The position numbers were made by a program, and so were the translations under genes. Of a stretch of DNA of 64,000 nt, positions 12,160 through 23,714 are shown one piece after another. The notes below the pieces were generated by a model that had not been told where the DNA came from, did no database searches, and saw only the letters and a program-made list of their open reading frames with translations. The DNA is from Muricea muricata (taxonomy: Eukaryota; Cnidaria; Anthozoa; Malacalcyonacea; Plexauridae). Every line of letters begins with the position of its first letter. Positions within the stretch are counted from its first letter, which is position 1. The DNA lies in contig OY979717.1 of NCBI GenBank assembly GCA_963855995.1, positions 27,795,746 to 27,859,745 on the forward strand, in the 5' to 3' direction.

Positions 12160-14085
12160 ACGTTGTATTATAATGTGATGTTTATAGCAAAAGAAACAGT
12201 ATTTTAGCCAATATTGTCAAAGAAATAACTCCCAATACATCACAAAGGAAGGTGTAAAAGTCAGGTAAGTACATTGTTTTGATTTTTGTATGGATAAAGC
12301 AAATTTAACGTGTAATATTTACTTCCTTGAATTCCTTCCATCGTTTATAATTTTAATAGAATCGTGTTGCATTTAAAATTTGAATTTCGCGCGATAGTAT
12401 TTGGAAATAAATAGATTTAAATTCATTTACTTTATTTTCCTTGATGCACAGCATTTAGTTCGATTCTGTTAACCTGTTTTTTTTGGACTGGCAAGGTTTT
12501 AATGGTGTCTCTTGCCTTGATTGCCTGATGTGGTCATGTTATGATGTGGTCATAAAGGCTTGAAGCCAGACTCAATGGCTGACTGATCATCTAAGCGGGG
12601 AAATTTAATGGCCTTTAACTACTTTCTACATTGCTGAGTTTTTAACATTTATTTACTTACAAAAATATAAGTACTTAAAACTCTCATAGTTCAAACAATT
12701 TCATTAGTGCTCAAACTGTTTCATTGTAAGATTTGTTATGCTGCATTAATATGCTCCAGTAAAAAAGTTTTTGGCTATCCAGTTGAAACTACATAGTCAT
12801 GTAAAAGTCTACTCTGGGTTTATAGTTTTGAATGGCAGTAAAATATTTTGGTTGCAATGATGACTTGGCTTTAATGTGGCCAACTATTGAAATGCTTCTC
12901 AACAAAATATTAGAATTACATCCTTAACCTTATATCACCTATTATTACAAGCATAAATGCTTGTAAGCACTGTGATGTGTAAAGTCAAAGATACTAATTG
13001 GCCTACTGTCAACATCCTATTACCGATACTGAAGAATCCTTAACACTGGACATGTTTGACACCATAATGCTTAGGTTTGTGTCGTTCGAATAAAGACTTC
13101 CTGCCCCTCTAATCAAACTTGCTGTATAACTGGGAGGAAAGAAATAGTGTTTAATTCATGATAATGATAAAATATTGTGTGACATTGAAATGTTGGTAAA
13201 TCAGTTTTAGGGGGGAAGGTGCAAATGTCTAAAATTACATATCAATTTGCCCTGATTAACCATGAATTAGCCTCACTGCTCTTTCTGAGGCAGAGCATCT
13301 TGTGTTGAACAATAAACCTTTATGTCATAATGTTTTTTCCATACTTAGTGTCTTACATTATACAGTACTTGATTTTATAATGTCAATTTGCTTGACACCA
13401 AACAATTCCATTCATCAATGAAAAAGTGCTACTAGTAAATCTGTTGAATTAAATGTAAAATTATAAACTTTGCTATTTTATTATTCATTTCTGATAAATG
13501 TACTAGGAAGAGTGCTGATATTTCTTTAATGCATTGTTTTTTTGTCAAATCAAATAATAGAATATTTTGCATAGAAGGGTGATTTATGATAACCTCATGT
13601 ATAGTATTATTGCATTGAATGCCTAAGTTATACCTTGTTATGTAAGATATAATACTTATCTTAATATATGACGTATCTTATTATAGACCTACAAAATTTG
13701 GATTGCATGCATCTAACTGCCTGGAAACAGCTTTGGGTAAACTTGCGTGCGAATTCAAAGCAAATGATGCAAGGCTTCGTTTAAAAGAGTTGAATCAAGT
13801 GCTGCAAGGCTTCAACAATTAGATGCAAGATATTTTGATTCATGATTCAGCCTTGGAAAATATGGGATTCCAGACCAGTAACTCCAGTAAGCAGTTTAAC
13901 AGCATTCGAACATGTTATTTGAAAATGTGTGACAATGAGAATTTTGAACTCTGCGCTAATTAGTAATTATGCAGTGATTACCTATTGATATATGTAATAA
14001 ACATACTAACTGTACCCAAGACCATTAAATTGTTGATGTACATGTCTGTGACACAACCAGAAAACTAATTGGTTGAATTATTCAT
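12160..14085. other. element interior, no gene seen
   Basis: No supported open frame, RNA gene or clear repeat was recognised in this AT-rich interior of the 10736-15002 candidate element. Confidence 0.5.
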
Positions 14086-14091
14086 AAATTT

Positions 14092-14183
14092 GTTGGTTAA
14101 AACAGCCAAAAACTACTATTTAGAGCAACAACAACAAAAAAATTTACTTTGTGGACCATTTATTCCTTGGCTGTTTTAACCAA
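14092..14183. repeat. 92-bp hairpin with 17-bp arms
   Basis: TTGGTTAAAACAGCCAA at the left end is exactly complementary to TTGGCTGTTTTAACCAA at the right end. The loop contains ACAACAACAAAAAAA. It looks like a tiny MITE. Confidence 0.55.
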
Positions 14184-14559
14184 TTAACTCAGATGCATCT
14201 AACTGTATGAAAACTGGCCTTGTCAGTACTCTAATAGATATGATCTTAGTATTATATGTCTTTGCCAAGTCCTACCCTCACAGTATGATTGTGGTGCTGT
14301 TTACCTTTTATGAAATTGTTTTGAACTGCAGTGAGAATGCTTATTGAGGTTGATGACTGAGTGATTATTGTATATTTCCTAACTGCATGTGCTGTGTATA
14401 TTCTGTAACTTGTGCTATTGGTCTGATACAATAGAAATAAAAAGTGTCATTTATGAATTTACCAGTTAAAGGATAATACATTCTCAACAAGTTCATGTAT
14501 CTGACTCATATAACTATATATAGTGTGTTTTCTTCAGGTAAAACTGAATCATGTGCTTT

Positions 14560-14990
14560 TCAAAAGGTGTGTAAAAAAGCATGTCTATTGGTGTGTTATA
14601 TTACACACCTTCTGTGAAGGTGTGATAAAAAGCACTTTCTAGGTGTGTAACAAAACCCACCAAGGTGTGTTTGAAAACGCACCATGGTGTGCTAGAAAAC
14701 ACACCGAGGTGTGTTAGAAAACGCACCAAGGTGTGCTAGAAAACACACCTTTATACAAAACCCACCTTAAGGTGTGTTAAAATTTGGACAGGCAGAAAAC
14801 ACACCTTAAGGTGCGTTTTGTAACACACCTAAAGGTGTGTTTAACACACCATAACGTGTGTTAAACACACCTTAAGGTGTGTTGTAAAACCCAACTTAGG
14901 GTGTGTTAAACACACCTTAAGGCGTGTTTTAAAACCCACCTTAAGATGTGTTAAAATTTGGACAAAAAGGTGTGTTAAATTAACACACCT
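14560..14990. repeat. array of CACACC/GGTGTG palindromes (right)
   Basis: The same palindromic unit as in the left array, here in more copies and with variants carrying TTAAGGTGTGTT...AACACACCTTAA. The array ends in the inverted copy of the left terminus at about 14982-15002. Confidence 0.8.
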
Positions 14991-15002
14991 TTTTTTAGAG
15001 TG

Positions 15003-16900
15003 AATATAGTATTAACTACATACTGTATTAACTACATACTGTATTAACTACATACAGTATTTACATATACAGTAATTACAAAAAATTAAACCTAAAATAA
15101 ATGCTCAATATAGCCAGTTTACACATATTACACAGTAAAAGCATTTCGTCGCAGATGTAACGCGAGCTGACAGGGTTAGTTCTCTTGATGCGAGTAGACG
15201 CCATGCATGTGAGAGATGTGAATAGTGAAACACGACTCGCTTTAAGGGCGACTAACGCAGTTCCACTGTTGCGGTTTTTTACGTGCTTGTGGGCACGAAA
15301 ATGTTAAAATTCAACAGTTAATAAAGAGAAAATAAAAGAACAAATTTTTCCGTGTCAAGACACACGTAGAGAAAACGGCATGGCCTTATTCTTTTCCAAT
15401 ATAATAGTGTTTGTTAGTGGATGTGCTTGTTAAAGCGTATAAATGACAAACGATATTGAGAAGGGAGTTATATCACTTTAAAAACTGAATAATAATTTAG
15501 AAGTAAAATTTAAAAGAAAGGCACGTTTGACAGTATTTTTATACACTGATAAAGAATCGTCCTGGTCATTCTAACCGTCCTAATCGCTCTTCTTCTATTT
15601 AGTTTTTAAATATAATTTTAGGCAACAACTATATTAAGTGCTTGCTCCGAAGTCATATCTGAGTGGCCCTTTTTAATCATTGCTCATATAGACTTATGAG
15701 ACAATATTGTTTTGTTTTTTAAAGGTTTTAAATTTCCCTGTAATAACCTTCTTCATTCTAAAAGCAGACGGTTGTATTTGATTTTTCCGGGGGAAATGCG
15801 GGGTTGAATCTATTACGAAAATTAATATCCGTTTACAGTGTTAAGAAAACTAATAACCGGTTACTGGGTATATTACGGAAAATAATAATCTCAGAAAGCT
15901 TTTCATTCAAAATCAGTTTAGCATAACAAAACTCATGCAACGTATATCAACTTTTTCAAACTTAGTTATCCACGAAATGAATGTTCTATGAGAAAACAAA
16001 AGAATATGGTCTCCCGAGCATATAACAGGCTAAAAGCAGGGGATCGGTTTTTATTCAGCTGCATGTGAAGTTCGCAGTTTATTTAATAAAAAACTCTCTC
16101 CAGGCTATTAACCTATACACAAAGACACTCCAAGATTGCATAACGGCACAGAGGGCGCGCAGCTTCGAGTGTTTATATATTGACTTTCACTAAGACCAAG
16201 TCAGTTTTCTTTGATGTATTACTGGCCAATAAAGCTATTATTTGTCCAGTAAGCTCGTAATTGAATTTTCATTTTATCACTACTCCATTCACTATAATTA
16301 CATAATTTTGCTGACATGATGGTCATTTCAAACTTTTCAAAGTTTTGATTTCTGTTGTTTGAAATGGCTTTAGAAGTGGTCGTTTTTTGAAATGCCTTCC
16401 GAGAGGTCGTAGTTTGAGGAGGTCGTGGTTTAAAATGGCTTCAGAAGAGTATCGAACGTGTGACGTAAACTTGTTTTATATGTATTAAAGCATTGTGATG
16501 TCAAATTTATATTCCGGATTCAAAAAATTTAATATGACTATTTGATAGATAGAGATTGCGGCATACTTAGCGAGCGCGTACGATTTTTATGCACAATAAT
16601 AAAAACATGAGGAAAATCGTACAAACGAGCCAACCATGTAGTAATTGTTTATGCTATACATATATAGCGATTATTTTGACATTAGAACCCTGTCAAAGAC
16701 AATGGCAAACAATTGCCGAAACAAAATATTGAGCATTCAAAACAGATTCATACAGTTTATTTCTTACGTATTTGGCCTAAAAAACTAGTGAAAGCTGTAA
16801 TTCTTTGCGTTTCATTTTTTTCATTCGAAAAACTCTTCATTTTTTTACACAAAAGCCAAATAACCTTTTCGCGCCTTTTCCAACATGGCGGCGTGTTTTG
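15003..16900. other. no gene recognised
   Basis: At the left edge there is a short tandem of TTAACTACATACTGTA (about 15014-15060). Beyond it I find no supported exon or RNA. GTACGATTTTT at about 16577 has a nearby inverted copy AAAATCGTAC at about 16612, a minor hairpin. Confidence 0.5.
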
Positions 16901-16907
16901 AGCAAAA

Positions 16908-17490
16908 CATTGAACTCAATATAACTGGAAGGCTACCTTTGGCGGGAAATTTGAAGCCACTCGTACCCAGCCTTTTCACGCACGACCAAACAAAAACATT
17001 TAATTTGCGTGAAAATCCGATGTCAACATGCCTGTCATTGAAATACTTTTGCATAACCACTTGTTTTTGAACCAAATAAATGTTTTCTTGTTCCAAAAAG
17101 TTGGTAAAATATCCTTAATATAGATATTTGTCATTCTTCATGGTTCATACGAAAATCCGTCTCTAAACTGTGCAGCAAACTCGGTGCAACAATCGTCCAG
17201 CGATACAGTAAACTTACATGTACCTATTTCTTGCAAATTTTTCACGAATTAGTATCTACATATAGTTAAACAAACTATATGCTATAAAATAAATGTTTGT
17301 GCCTTGGTTTAATTATAACGCCTTCAGTATAACGCGTGACTCTCAAGGAAAACGCATGCAATTCGCGCGACAGCACGCTAAAGTGCGGGACTTTACCTCC
17401 AGACACGCGTGTCTGGAGGTAAAATTTGGCTTCAGGGAAGTTCAGGTATGTTTCATAGGAGGTAGCCTTCCAGTTATATTGAGTTCAATG
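16908..17490. repeat. perfect 31-bp inverted repeats, 583-bp span
   Basis: CATTGAACTCAATATAACTG and the following 11 bases at 16908-16938 are matched exactly in reverse complement at 17460-17490. The left copy lies within a short open frame starting ATGGCGGCGTG at 16885 that has no recognisable domain. The interval includes a perfect 32-bp palindrome. It could be a MITE, or an inverted local duplication of a promoter or first-exon-like segment. Confidence 0.55.
17392..17423. repeat. perfect 32-bp palindrome
   Basis: TTTACCTCCAGACACG is followed immediately by its exact reverse complement, with no spacer. The core is ACACGCGTGT. Such a perfect, spacerless palindrome is improbable by chance. 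Confidence 0.85.
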
Positions 17491-17507
17491 GAGCAAAATG
17501 ACAATGC

Positions 17508-17605
17508 GATTTTCTTCACTAGTGAGAAAAATCGTATAGCCAATCAAAATGTGGATACGATAATTTTTCACTGGTGAAAAAAAATCGTATGGCCAATGAA
17601 AACGC
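17508..17605. repeat. paired hairpins with ATCGTAT and GCCAAT motifs
   Basis: GCGATTTTCTTCACTAGTGA and its near-complement, then a diverged second version (CGATAATTTTTCACTGGTGA...AAATCGTATGGCCAATG), follow each other. The repeated motif is a CACTAGTG-centred palindrome flanked by CGATTTT. Confidence 0.45.
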
Positions 17606-18940
17606 TTATTCACTTCTCCACCGTGCAACGTGAAGATACGATTTCTATTTTACGCCGTTTACCTCGCATAAATCTCTATATGCATGGGATATAAAATATC
17701 AACAGTGAAACTGCATTGATTTCCTGCTGCAAAAGTAACTTGATTGGTTCAGTAGATTGCTTGATTTAATTGTTCATTTTCTCATGCTCGCACATGTAAA
17801 ATAGATACTAGATTCTCGACAAAAGAGTAATTCTATTTAACTAGAACTTGAATCATTAACTGTTGATATTGTTACGTTCGCGGGTGAGAACGAACAAAAA
17901 GGTCAAGGCAGCTGGTTAACATTATATTAGACTTTATCATATTAGTATAACTTATCTGTCTTCATAATGGAATGATGTTCATGGCGATAATTAGCAAATA
18001 GTTCATTCTTCGTATTCTTCAGCTGAAATTAGCATCGTCAGATAAACAACCATTTTTGTCTTCAGATCACATCTTTTTCTGCTCTCTCATATCTTTTCAC
18101 GTTCTTACGCCCTTCTCTTCTTTTTTTACCCTGTTGTGTAGAGCTATATTTATAGTACTACCGTAGGAAGAGTTAAGGTATGACTCTGCATTTTGTAAAA
18201 CCACGACAAACCCACACGTGTCCGTTGACGTTGCTCTTGTGGTTTTGATAATTATTGTTATTGTTTATTGCTTACTCATGCATGTAAGCTTCCCATACGT
18301 AAATTGAGTAGATTAAAGCTGGTTATATATAATAATGTTAAGATTTGTATAAAATAATAAATGTTATTACATGATAAATGGTATCATGTAACAATATGAA
18401 TCCCCCAAGCTGACCGTGATGCTATTATTTCACTTTTCACTTTCTGCAGTCCACGCGTACTTGATGTGACGACAAATGGAATGCAGCTTTAAAAGTAGTT
18501 ATGCAAATGTTTAATAGGGGAAGATATTTTTTGTAATATCGGTATATGCCAATAATCTGCACACAATATTGCGTTATTCATAACGCTCTTGAACTTTTAA
18601 CTTCATCACCAACTAAAATCTATTAGTCGGTTTTGTCAGATTAGATTACGCCATAAATTCTTACGATCTTAAAAATTTGATGATCTTGATTTTTTAATTT
18701 CTTTAGAAAAATCAAAAGTGAAGTTTTTTACTGGCACAAAATGTTATTACGAGGCGATTTTAAACACACGAGGGGCAGCCAAACGATCATCTGAATCTGA
18801 ACTATTACATGATAATCTGAAAGTCTGTATCAAAGTTAGTGCATGGTTGGTGTCATTATATTCTGTTTATTCATGCATTTCACATTTATTTTATCTTAGT
18901 ACTTAAAGTGTAATTTAGCTTGTTATTATAGCTTATAGTA
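17606..18940. other. no feature recognised
   Basis: AT-rich sequence. No exon, RNA gene or strong repeat could be supported. Confidence 0.5.
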
Positions 18941-18944
18941 AGTG

Positions 18945-19640
18945 ATGCAGAGGTAATTTTATTTAACTTCTCGAGGGAAAAATCCATTTTGCTGTATTTA
19001 CTATTTAAATCCGTATTACTTGATGAACAAGAAAGAATATCGTACTGATGTAAATCAACGTCTAAAGGGTTTGAATTTCTTCACAGAAACTACACAACTA
19101 TCGTTGCCATGGCAACGCTGACGTTTCAAGATGGTGGATACTTTGGCTTTAAAGGTAAATAACACGAAAAAAATCAGTGACCCTCAAATTTTATTTCGTA
19201 AAATAATTATTTTATCTTAGTACTCTCTATTAGCTTGACAATTTATATCACTTCAAAATATCCATAGCGACGACATTTTTATAGCTTCTGCGAAAAAATT
19301 CGAACCTTTCGATGTTTAGTCCATAAATACGGATCTAAATACTGAATTTTCCGTTTTATAATAAACTGTATTGAGCCACCTTAAATTGTCCGTTGAATGT
19401 TTAATATAACAATTTTGAATGGTGTTTGTTCCAATTTATCTTGTGTGCTTCGATCGATACTTTTTTAGTTTGATTGTAAAAGTAAACTTTCAAGTTCGTT
19501 TATTTGAAAAATAAATTGTGTCATCACAAAGTTTATAAAATACAAACTATAAGACAATACAAAAATATACTTATCAGACCTAAAGGTGCAATATAAACCA
19601 AAAATGAAATTGACCCAGGATGCATGTAGTCAGTAAGCAT
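18945..19640 (+). repeat. dispersed repeat, copy 2, with an internal insertion
   Basis: This is the partner of 6823-7455. After GGGAAAAATCCATTTTGCTG the match breaks at about 18993 and resumes at about 19381 with AAATTGTCCGTTGAAT. The roughly 385-bp extra segment begins near ATTTAAATCCGTATTA and ends near TAAATACGGATCTAAATAC, which are roughly inverted, so it is probably a MITE inserted into this copy. Confidence 0.5.
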
Positions 19641-19658
19641 GCACTTTTTGGACCTTTG

Positions 19659-21505
19659 GGTAATTCCATGTCAAATCATCCAGACGGTGAAATTAAGGTG
19701 TCAGGGATTTGCCTCACGTTTACATCACAGTAAGGTACTGATGAAATAAACAAAATGTCAAAATTTTGCGTCTTTAGCGTTCAGACTTTTGCGTCTGAAC
19801 GCTATAAACAAAATGTCAAAATACGCTAATAAACAAAATGTTTACGCTAATAAACAAAATGTCAAAATTTTGCGTCTTTAGCGTTAAGAATGTGACCGCT
19901 GACATCAGCATCTTTGCCAAAAAAGACGTGTAATAAACAGGAAGTCATTTTTCATTTCATTATATTTTCGGCTGCAAGGGCCATGAGTTGACAAAAAGTT
20001 GATATTTACCATTTTCAATCCAAAAATGTTATCAAAAAATTGGATGTTGTAATGCCAGCATTTATTTGCATGATATACAATTTAAATTGCAATACTTACA
20101 GGACACATTTGTGTTGGGTCTGTGATTAGTGCACGTGGCCAAATACTCATGTACTTCATATTTGTAATATCATAAAGGCCGTTGATTCTCGTTCATTTTT
20201 TTCGAGGATGGATAAATTGTTTCAAAAAACTGCCACAGCTGTAGACCTTGAATTGCTGTACTACTTATTTTCAAAATGCACGGTGCCTTTCACAATCGGT
20301 TGGACATTTTAAAAAATATGTCCGATGCTCAAGTTTTCTTTGTTTCAGTGCAAAATCTCTAATGTTTAAATTATGCCGAGGTTGATGTTAAGCAGTTAGC
20401 ATTTTGTTTAAAAATTAGTTTCCAGTCCAAAACTGGACTTTGCTTGCAAATAGCAGAAGTATCTACGACCGGTGGGTATTTTCCACTGATGGGTGAGAAT
20501 GTTACCTCGTACCATACAGGTTACTTCTTGCCAGTTATGAGGAATTGCCAAAAAAGGTAGTTCGTTATAGACTCCAAACTTTTATTTAGTTATTAAACTC
20601 TTAAATTATACAATTTACACATATTTATCTGACTTTGTGCTCTGAGGTGCTCTCTCTTCAACAGCGTAACTCTACAGCTTCACTAATTAACTCTCTCTCT
20701 CGTGTACTCTGACACACTCTGTTATATGCATACTGTTTGCTATCCCAATTAAACATTAACTAAATTCCTATTCCATGTTATTAGATCATATAGCTATGAC
20801 GTCAGTAGATTGAACTTCTAGACTCGCGGTTTAGAAACTTGTAACAAGAAACACCTTGTAACAAGACAACCGTCAATCTTCATTTATTAACTTCGAACAA
20901 TTTTAATTACGGCTGGGTTGGACAATGTCTTCCACTGACGAATACTTTGAGGCTGACCTTTAGGAATCTCTGCGCAAAATAAGTTGTACAGTAATTCAAA
21001 GTTCTACAGCTGTGGCAGTTTTGTGAAACAATTCATCCATCTTCAATAAAAATAAACGAGAATCAACGGCCTTTATGATACTACAAATATGAGGTACATT
21101 GGTAGTTGGCCACATGCACCAATCACAGACCAAACTTAGGTGTGTCCTGTAAGTATTGCAATTTAAATTGTATGCAAATAAATGCTTGGTACTACCACAT
21201 CCAAGTTTCATAATAACATTTTTGGATTCTGCGTCATTGAAAATGGTAAATATCAACTTTTCGTCAACTCATGGCCATTGCAGCCGAAAAAATAATGAAA
21301 TGAAAAATGACTTCCTGTCCATGACACGTCTCTTTTTGGGGGAAAAATGCTGATGTCAGCGTTTTTTTAGCTGGTTACATTCCCTGCAGTCTGAAGGCTA
21401 AAAACGCGAAATTTTGACATTTTGTTTATTTGATCAACACCTTACTGTGATGCAAATCCCTGACACCTTGGTTTCACCGTCTGGATGATTTGACATGGAA
21501 TTACC
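19659..21505. mobile_element. 1.85-kb element with long inverted repeats and CCTTTG target duplication
   Basis: The ends read GGTAATTCCATGTCAAATCA (left) and its reverse complement (right), and the match continues with divergence for over 500 bp on each side (to about 20260 and from about 20995). CCTTTG flanks both ends (19653-19658 and 21506-21511), a convincing 6-bp target duplication. The central region of about 730 bp has no recognisable coding sequence. In the left arm TTTACGCTAATAAACAAAATGTCAAAATTTTG-like text is locally repeated. The element lies about 235 bp beyond the stop codon of the receptor gene. The arms have diverged, so the insertion is not very recent. Confidence 0.75.
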
Positions 21506-21679
21506 CCTTTGCCACCCTGATTATTATCGTGGCATTGCTTACTTTGAAAATTAAAGTAAATGTTAAATCGTGCAAAAAAAAATCCCGCAATAAAAACAGT
21601 GCAAGAATTCTGCAAAAGCCACTAAATTCTCCTGTGGCTATACGTGAAGAGTTATATATCTGAACTGTGCAAAGTGTCG

Positions 21680-21685
21680 TTTATT
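21680..21685 (-). terminator. candidate polyadenylation signal of the receptor gene
   Basis: AATAAA on the minus strand, about 57 bases past the stop codon of the last exon. Position and sequence suit a metazoan cleavage and polyadenylation signal; in AT-rich DNA the hexamer could also occur by chance. Confidence 0.4.
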
Positions 21686-21741
21686 TAATTAGTGCTAATT
21701 AGTACCACAAAAAGACTTTTGTAAATATATGTTCCAACGCA

Positions 21742-22100
21742 TCATATTACAGTTTCTGCTTCATTCATACTTCCTTGCTGCGTCAAATTCAAATGGCAAT
21801 AGACGTGATCTTCATTATCTTTTCCGGTTCTATCGAGAGCGGTGTACGTCGCACCGTCATCTCCCACATATTCATAATTCGTCTCATTCTCGCCTCTGCC
21901 AAGGGCATCAAGTGGCTGCTCGTAGATACCATCATTTTTCGTTGCATTCTTTGACACTTCATCGGTGATTGGTAACTTACTGATAGTTTTTTTCAATGTC
22001 CGATTTTGATAAACAAAGTAACCAATAATGACTAGCAATATCGCTATAATGATTGCCAAAACTATGATCACAATAAGCGATGTGTCCATCTTATTTCCAT
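21742..22100 (-). CDS. FN3 receptor, last exon: transmembrane helix and tyrosine-rich tail
   Basis: The exon opens after TTTTAG on the minus strand; the split codon joins the preceding exon in phase 1 to give a short D-G-N-K linker. It then encodes a hydrophobic helix (SLIVIIVLAIIIAILLVIIG) followed by Y-F-V-Y and a basic stop-transfer segment, and a cytoplasmic tail of about 85 residues. Counting from the M of MDTSL, tyrosines fall at 56 (Y-E-Q-P), 72 and 74 (NYEYV), 82 (Y-T-A-L) and 97 (Y-C-H-L). The last two form a YxxL-x11-YxxL pair, longer in spacing than a classic ITAM (6-8) but of the same form. Y-E-Q-P fits a Crk/Nck-type SH2 site. The C-terminus E-T-V-I fits a class I PDZ ligand. The topology, type I single-pass, is inferred from FN3 domains upstream. 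Stop codon at 21742-21744. Confidence 0.8.
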
Positions 22101-22228
22101 CTAAAATTGATATGAATAGATAATAAAGGGGATAAATTTTTTTATTTTGGTGGCAGTAACAAGCAAGATACTAAATCCTGTAATCACACCGCTATATAGA
22201 GTTTCAGAAACATATTATTTACACTCAC

Positions 22229-22525
22229 CGCTTTCTTTCGGGTATTCACTTTCACTTACTCCAAGTGGTCCAGGTCCAACCGCAGTGAAAGCTCGAACAG
22301 CAACAGTGTAGATTCTTGCTGTTTCCAGGCCTGTTAAATCTGCGGTATTAACATCCACGACTTTCACACTCTGGGAACAGTCTGGAAGCGTGCAACCAAC
22401 TTGATAACAAACTTCATAGTTAATGATCACCCCATTTGAATTATCTGCACTTAGCTTCTCCCACATGACTTTTAATGTAGTTGAGCTCCATGAAATATCT
22501 CTTATTTTCGGCCCCTTATCTGGTA
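22229..22525 (-). CDS. FN3 receptor, membrane-proximal FN3 exon (B-like)
   Basis: A complete FN3 domain in one 297-bp exon, acceptor TTTTAG at the right and donor GTGAGT at the left, phase 1-1. It starts V-P-D-K-G-P, has the conserved tryptophan in V-M-W-E-K, the N-G-V-I-I-N-Y-E-V-C-Y strand, and the Y-T-V-A-V-R-A-F-T...G-P-G-P-L-G strand F/G region. Two extra cysteines (V-C-Y and L-P-D-C-S) are shared with the other FN3 exons of the gene, and a third lies at V-G-C-T. Sequence is closest to the B-type exons upstream. This is the domain next to the membrane. Confidence 0.85.
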
Positions 22526-23714
22526 CTAAAAGTAATGAAAACAGTACATGCAAGCGTAAATAGTTTGGATTCAAAGCTTACCATAAACAATCAAGAAGTT
22601 CTAATAAAACAAGGTATATAATTAAAAATACGATATAATTACAGTGATAGCAACAAGAAAACAAAACGGTAACAATTGAGCCAACACATTGTTAGATTCT
22701 TTCTCGTTTCACGAGGTTTAAAAAAACTGTTGCGGAACCCATAACAACTTCCTAATTACTTCCATATTTGTTAGAAGGCGGCTTACCTACATATGATATC
22801 AAATTAAGAAGGGTTCAATTATGTATTTAGAAAATTGAACAAAAATAATGCTGAAAAAAATTAACAACCTCATTAAAAGAAATTTACGAAATATACGAAA
22901 AAAAGTAAATTGAACGAACTTACAGTATTTTTTAAAACCAACAAAAATTGTAACGATATTTTTATGGCAAACACAATAATTATATTACGAAATACCCGAT
23001 TTCATGAATGATCATGATAATCTACAGTGTGGAAAGCTTTGTCACATTAACGCGATTTTCACAAAGGTCCTATACCCTATATTATCAAACATTTTTAAAA
23101 TGTAGTTAAATAAAATATCCTTCAATTAAAGCCAGGATATTATACCTGTCCTAATAATATAAGCACAAGTCCCTAAACAAGCCTTAAGTTACAAGGTTAG
23201 AAATGTATTCTTTTTAAAAGACATTAAAGTCATAGCATTTCTTATAGCGCTATCTAAGTTATTCCAGTCTTTGATAGCTTGATAATCCGTACGTTGTTTA
23301 TACTTGTGCAGAGATCATTGGAATTGAGAAAATCGTTGTTTGTAACTTGAAAAATAAACGGTAATTTGTTGAATTTGACCGGTAACCATTTCAGCAGTTG
23401 AAAACGGTAATTTGTTGAATTTGACCGGTCAACATATTTAAATAAAGCTCTTACCTTAGAGCACTTCCATAGCTACGTCAGAGAATTTACCAGAACTACA
23501 CTATACGTGCCAAAATTATACGCAAACTGATCTTAGCTTCTTGCTATAGCTCCGGCAGTTTTCAATAAAAATGCGAAACTTGGCACGTTTTATGAAAACA
23601 CTAATACATGCTCAGATCTAAAATTTTAAACCGATCTGTGCATTAGTAAACAAACGTAACGGCAGCCATTTTTGTTATTCTTTGCACATTTCAGCGTGCC
23701 AAATTTATATGCAT

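Larger units (their letters stand above)
10736..15002. mobile_element. 4.27-kb candidate non-autonomous element with palindrome-array ends
   Basis: The left boundary reads CACTCTAAAAACAGGTGTGT and the right boundary is its reverse complement with one difference (CACTCTAAAAAAAGGTGTGT). Just inside each end lies an array of GGTGTGTT...AACACACC palindromes (about 10748-11095 and 14560-14990). The 18-bp sequence CTACATACAGTATTTACA occurs outside both ends (10716-10733 and 15048-15065), which may be a target-site duplication extended by local repeats. The interior of about 3.4 kb has no open frame of note. Subterminal arrays of short repeats are known from several cut-and-paste superfamilies, where they bind transposase. 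An alternative is two independent MITEs of one family facing each other. Confidence 0.55.

Noticed and set aside
21729..21968. Plus-strand frame opposite the last receptor exon
   Set aside because: Shadow of the minus-strand exon, which has a transmembrane helix, motifs and a proper splice acceptor.
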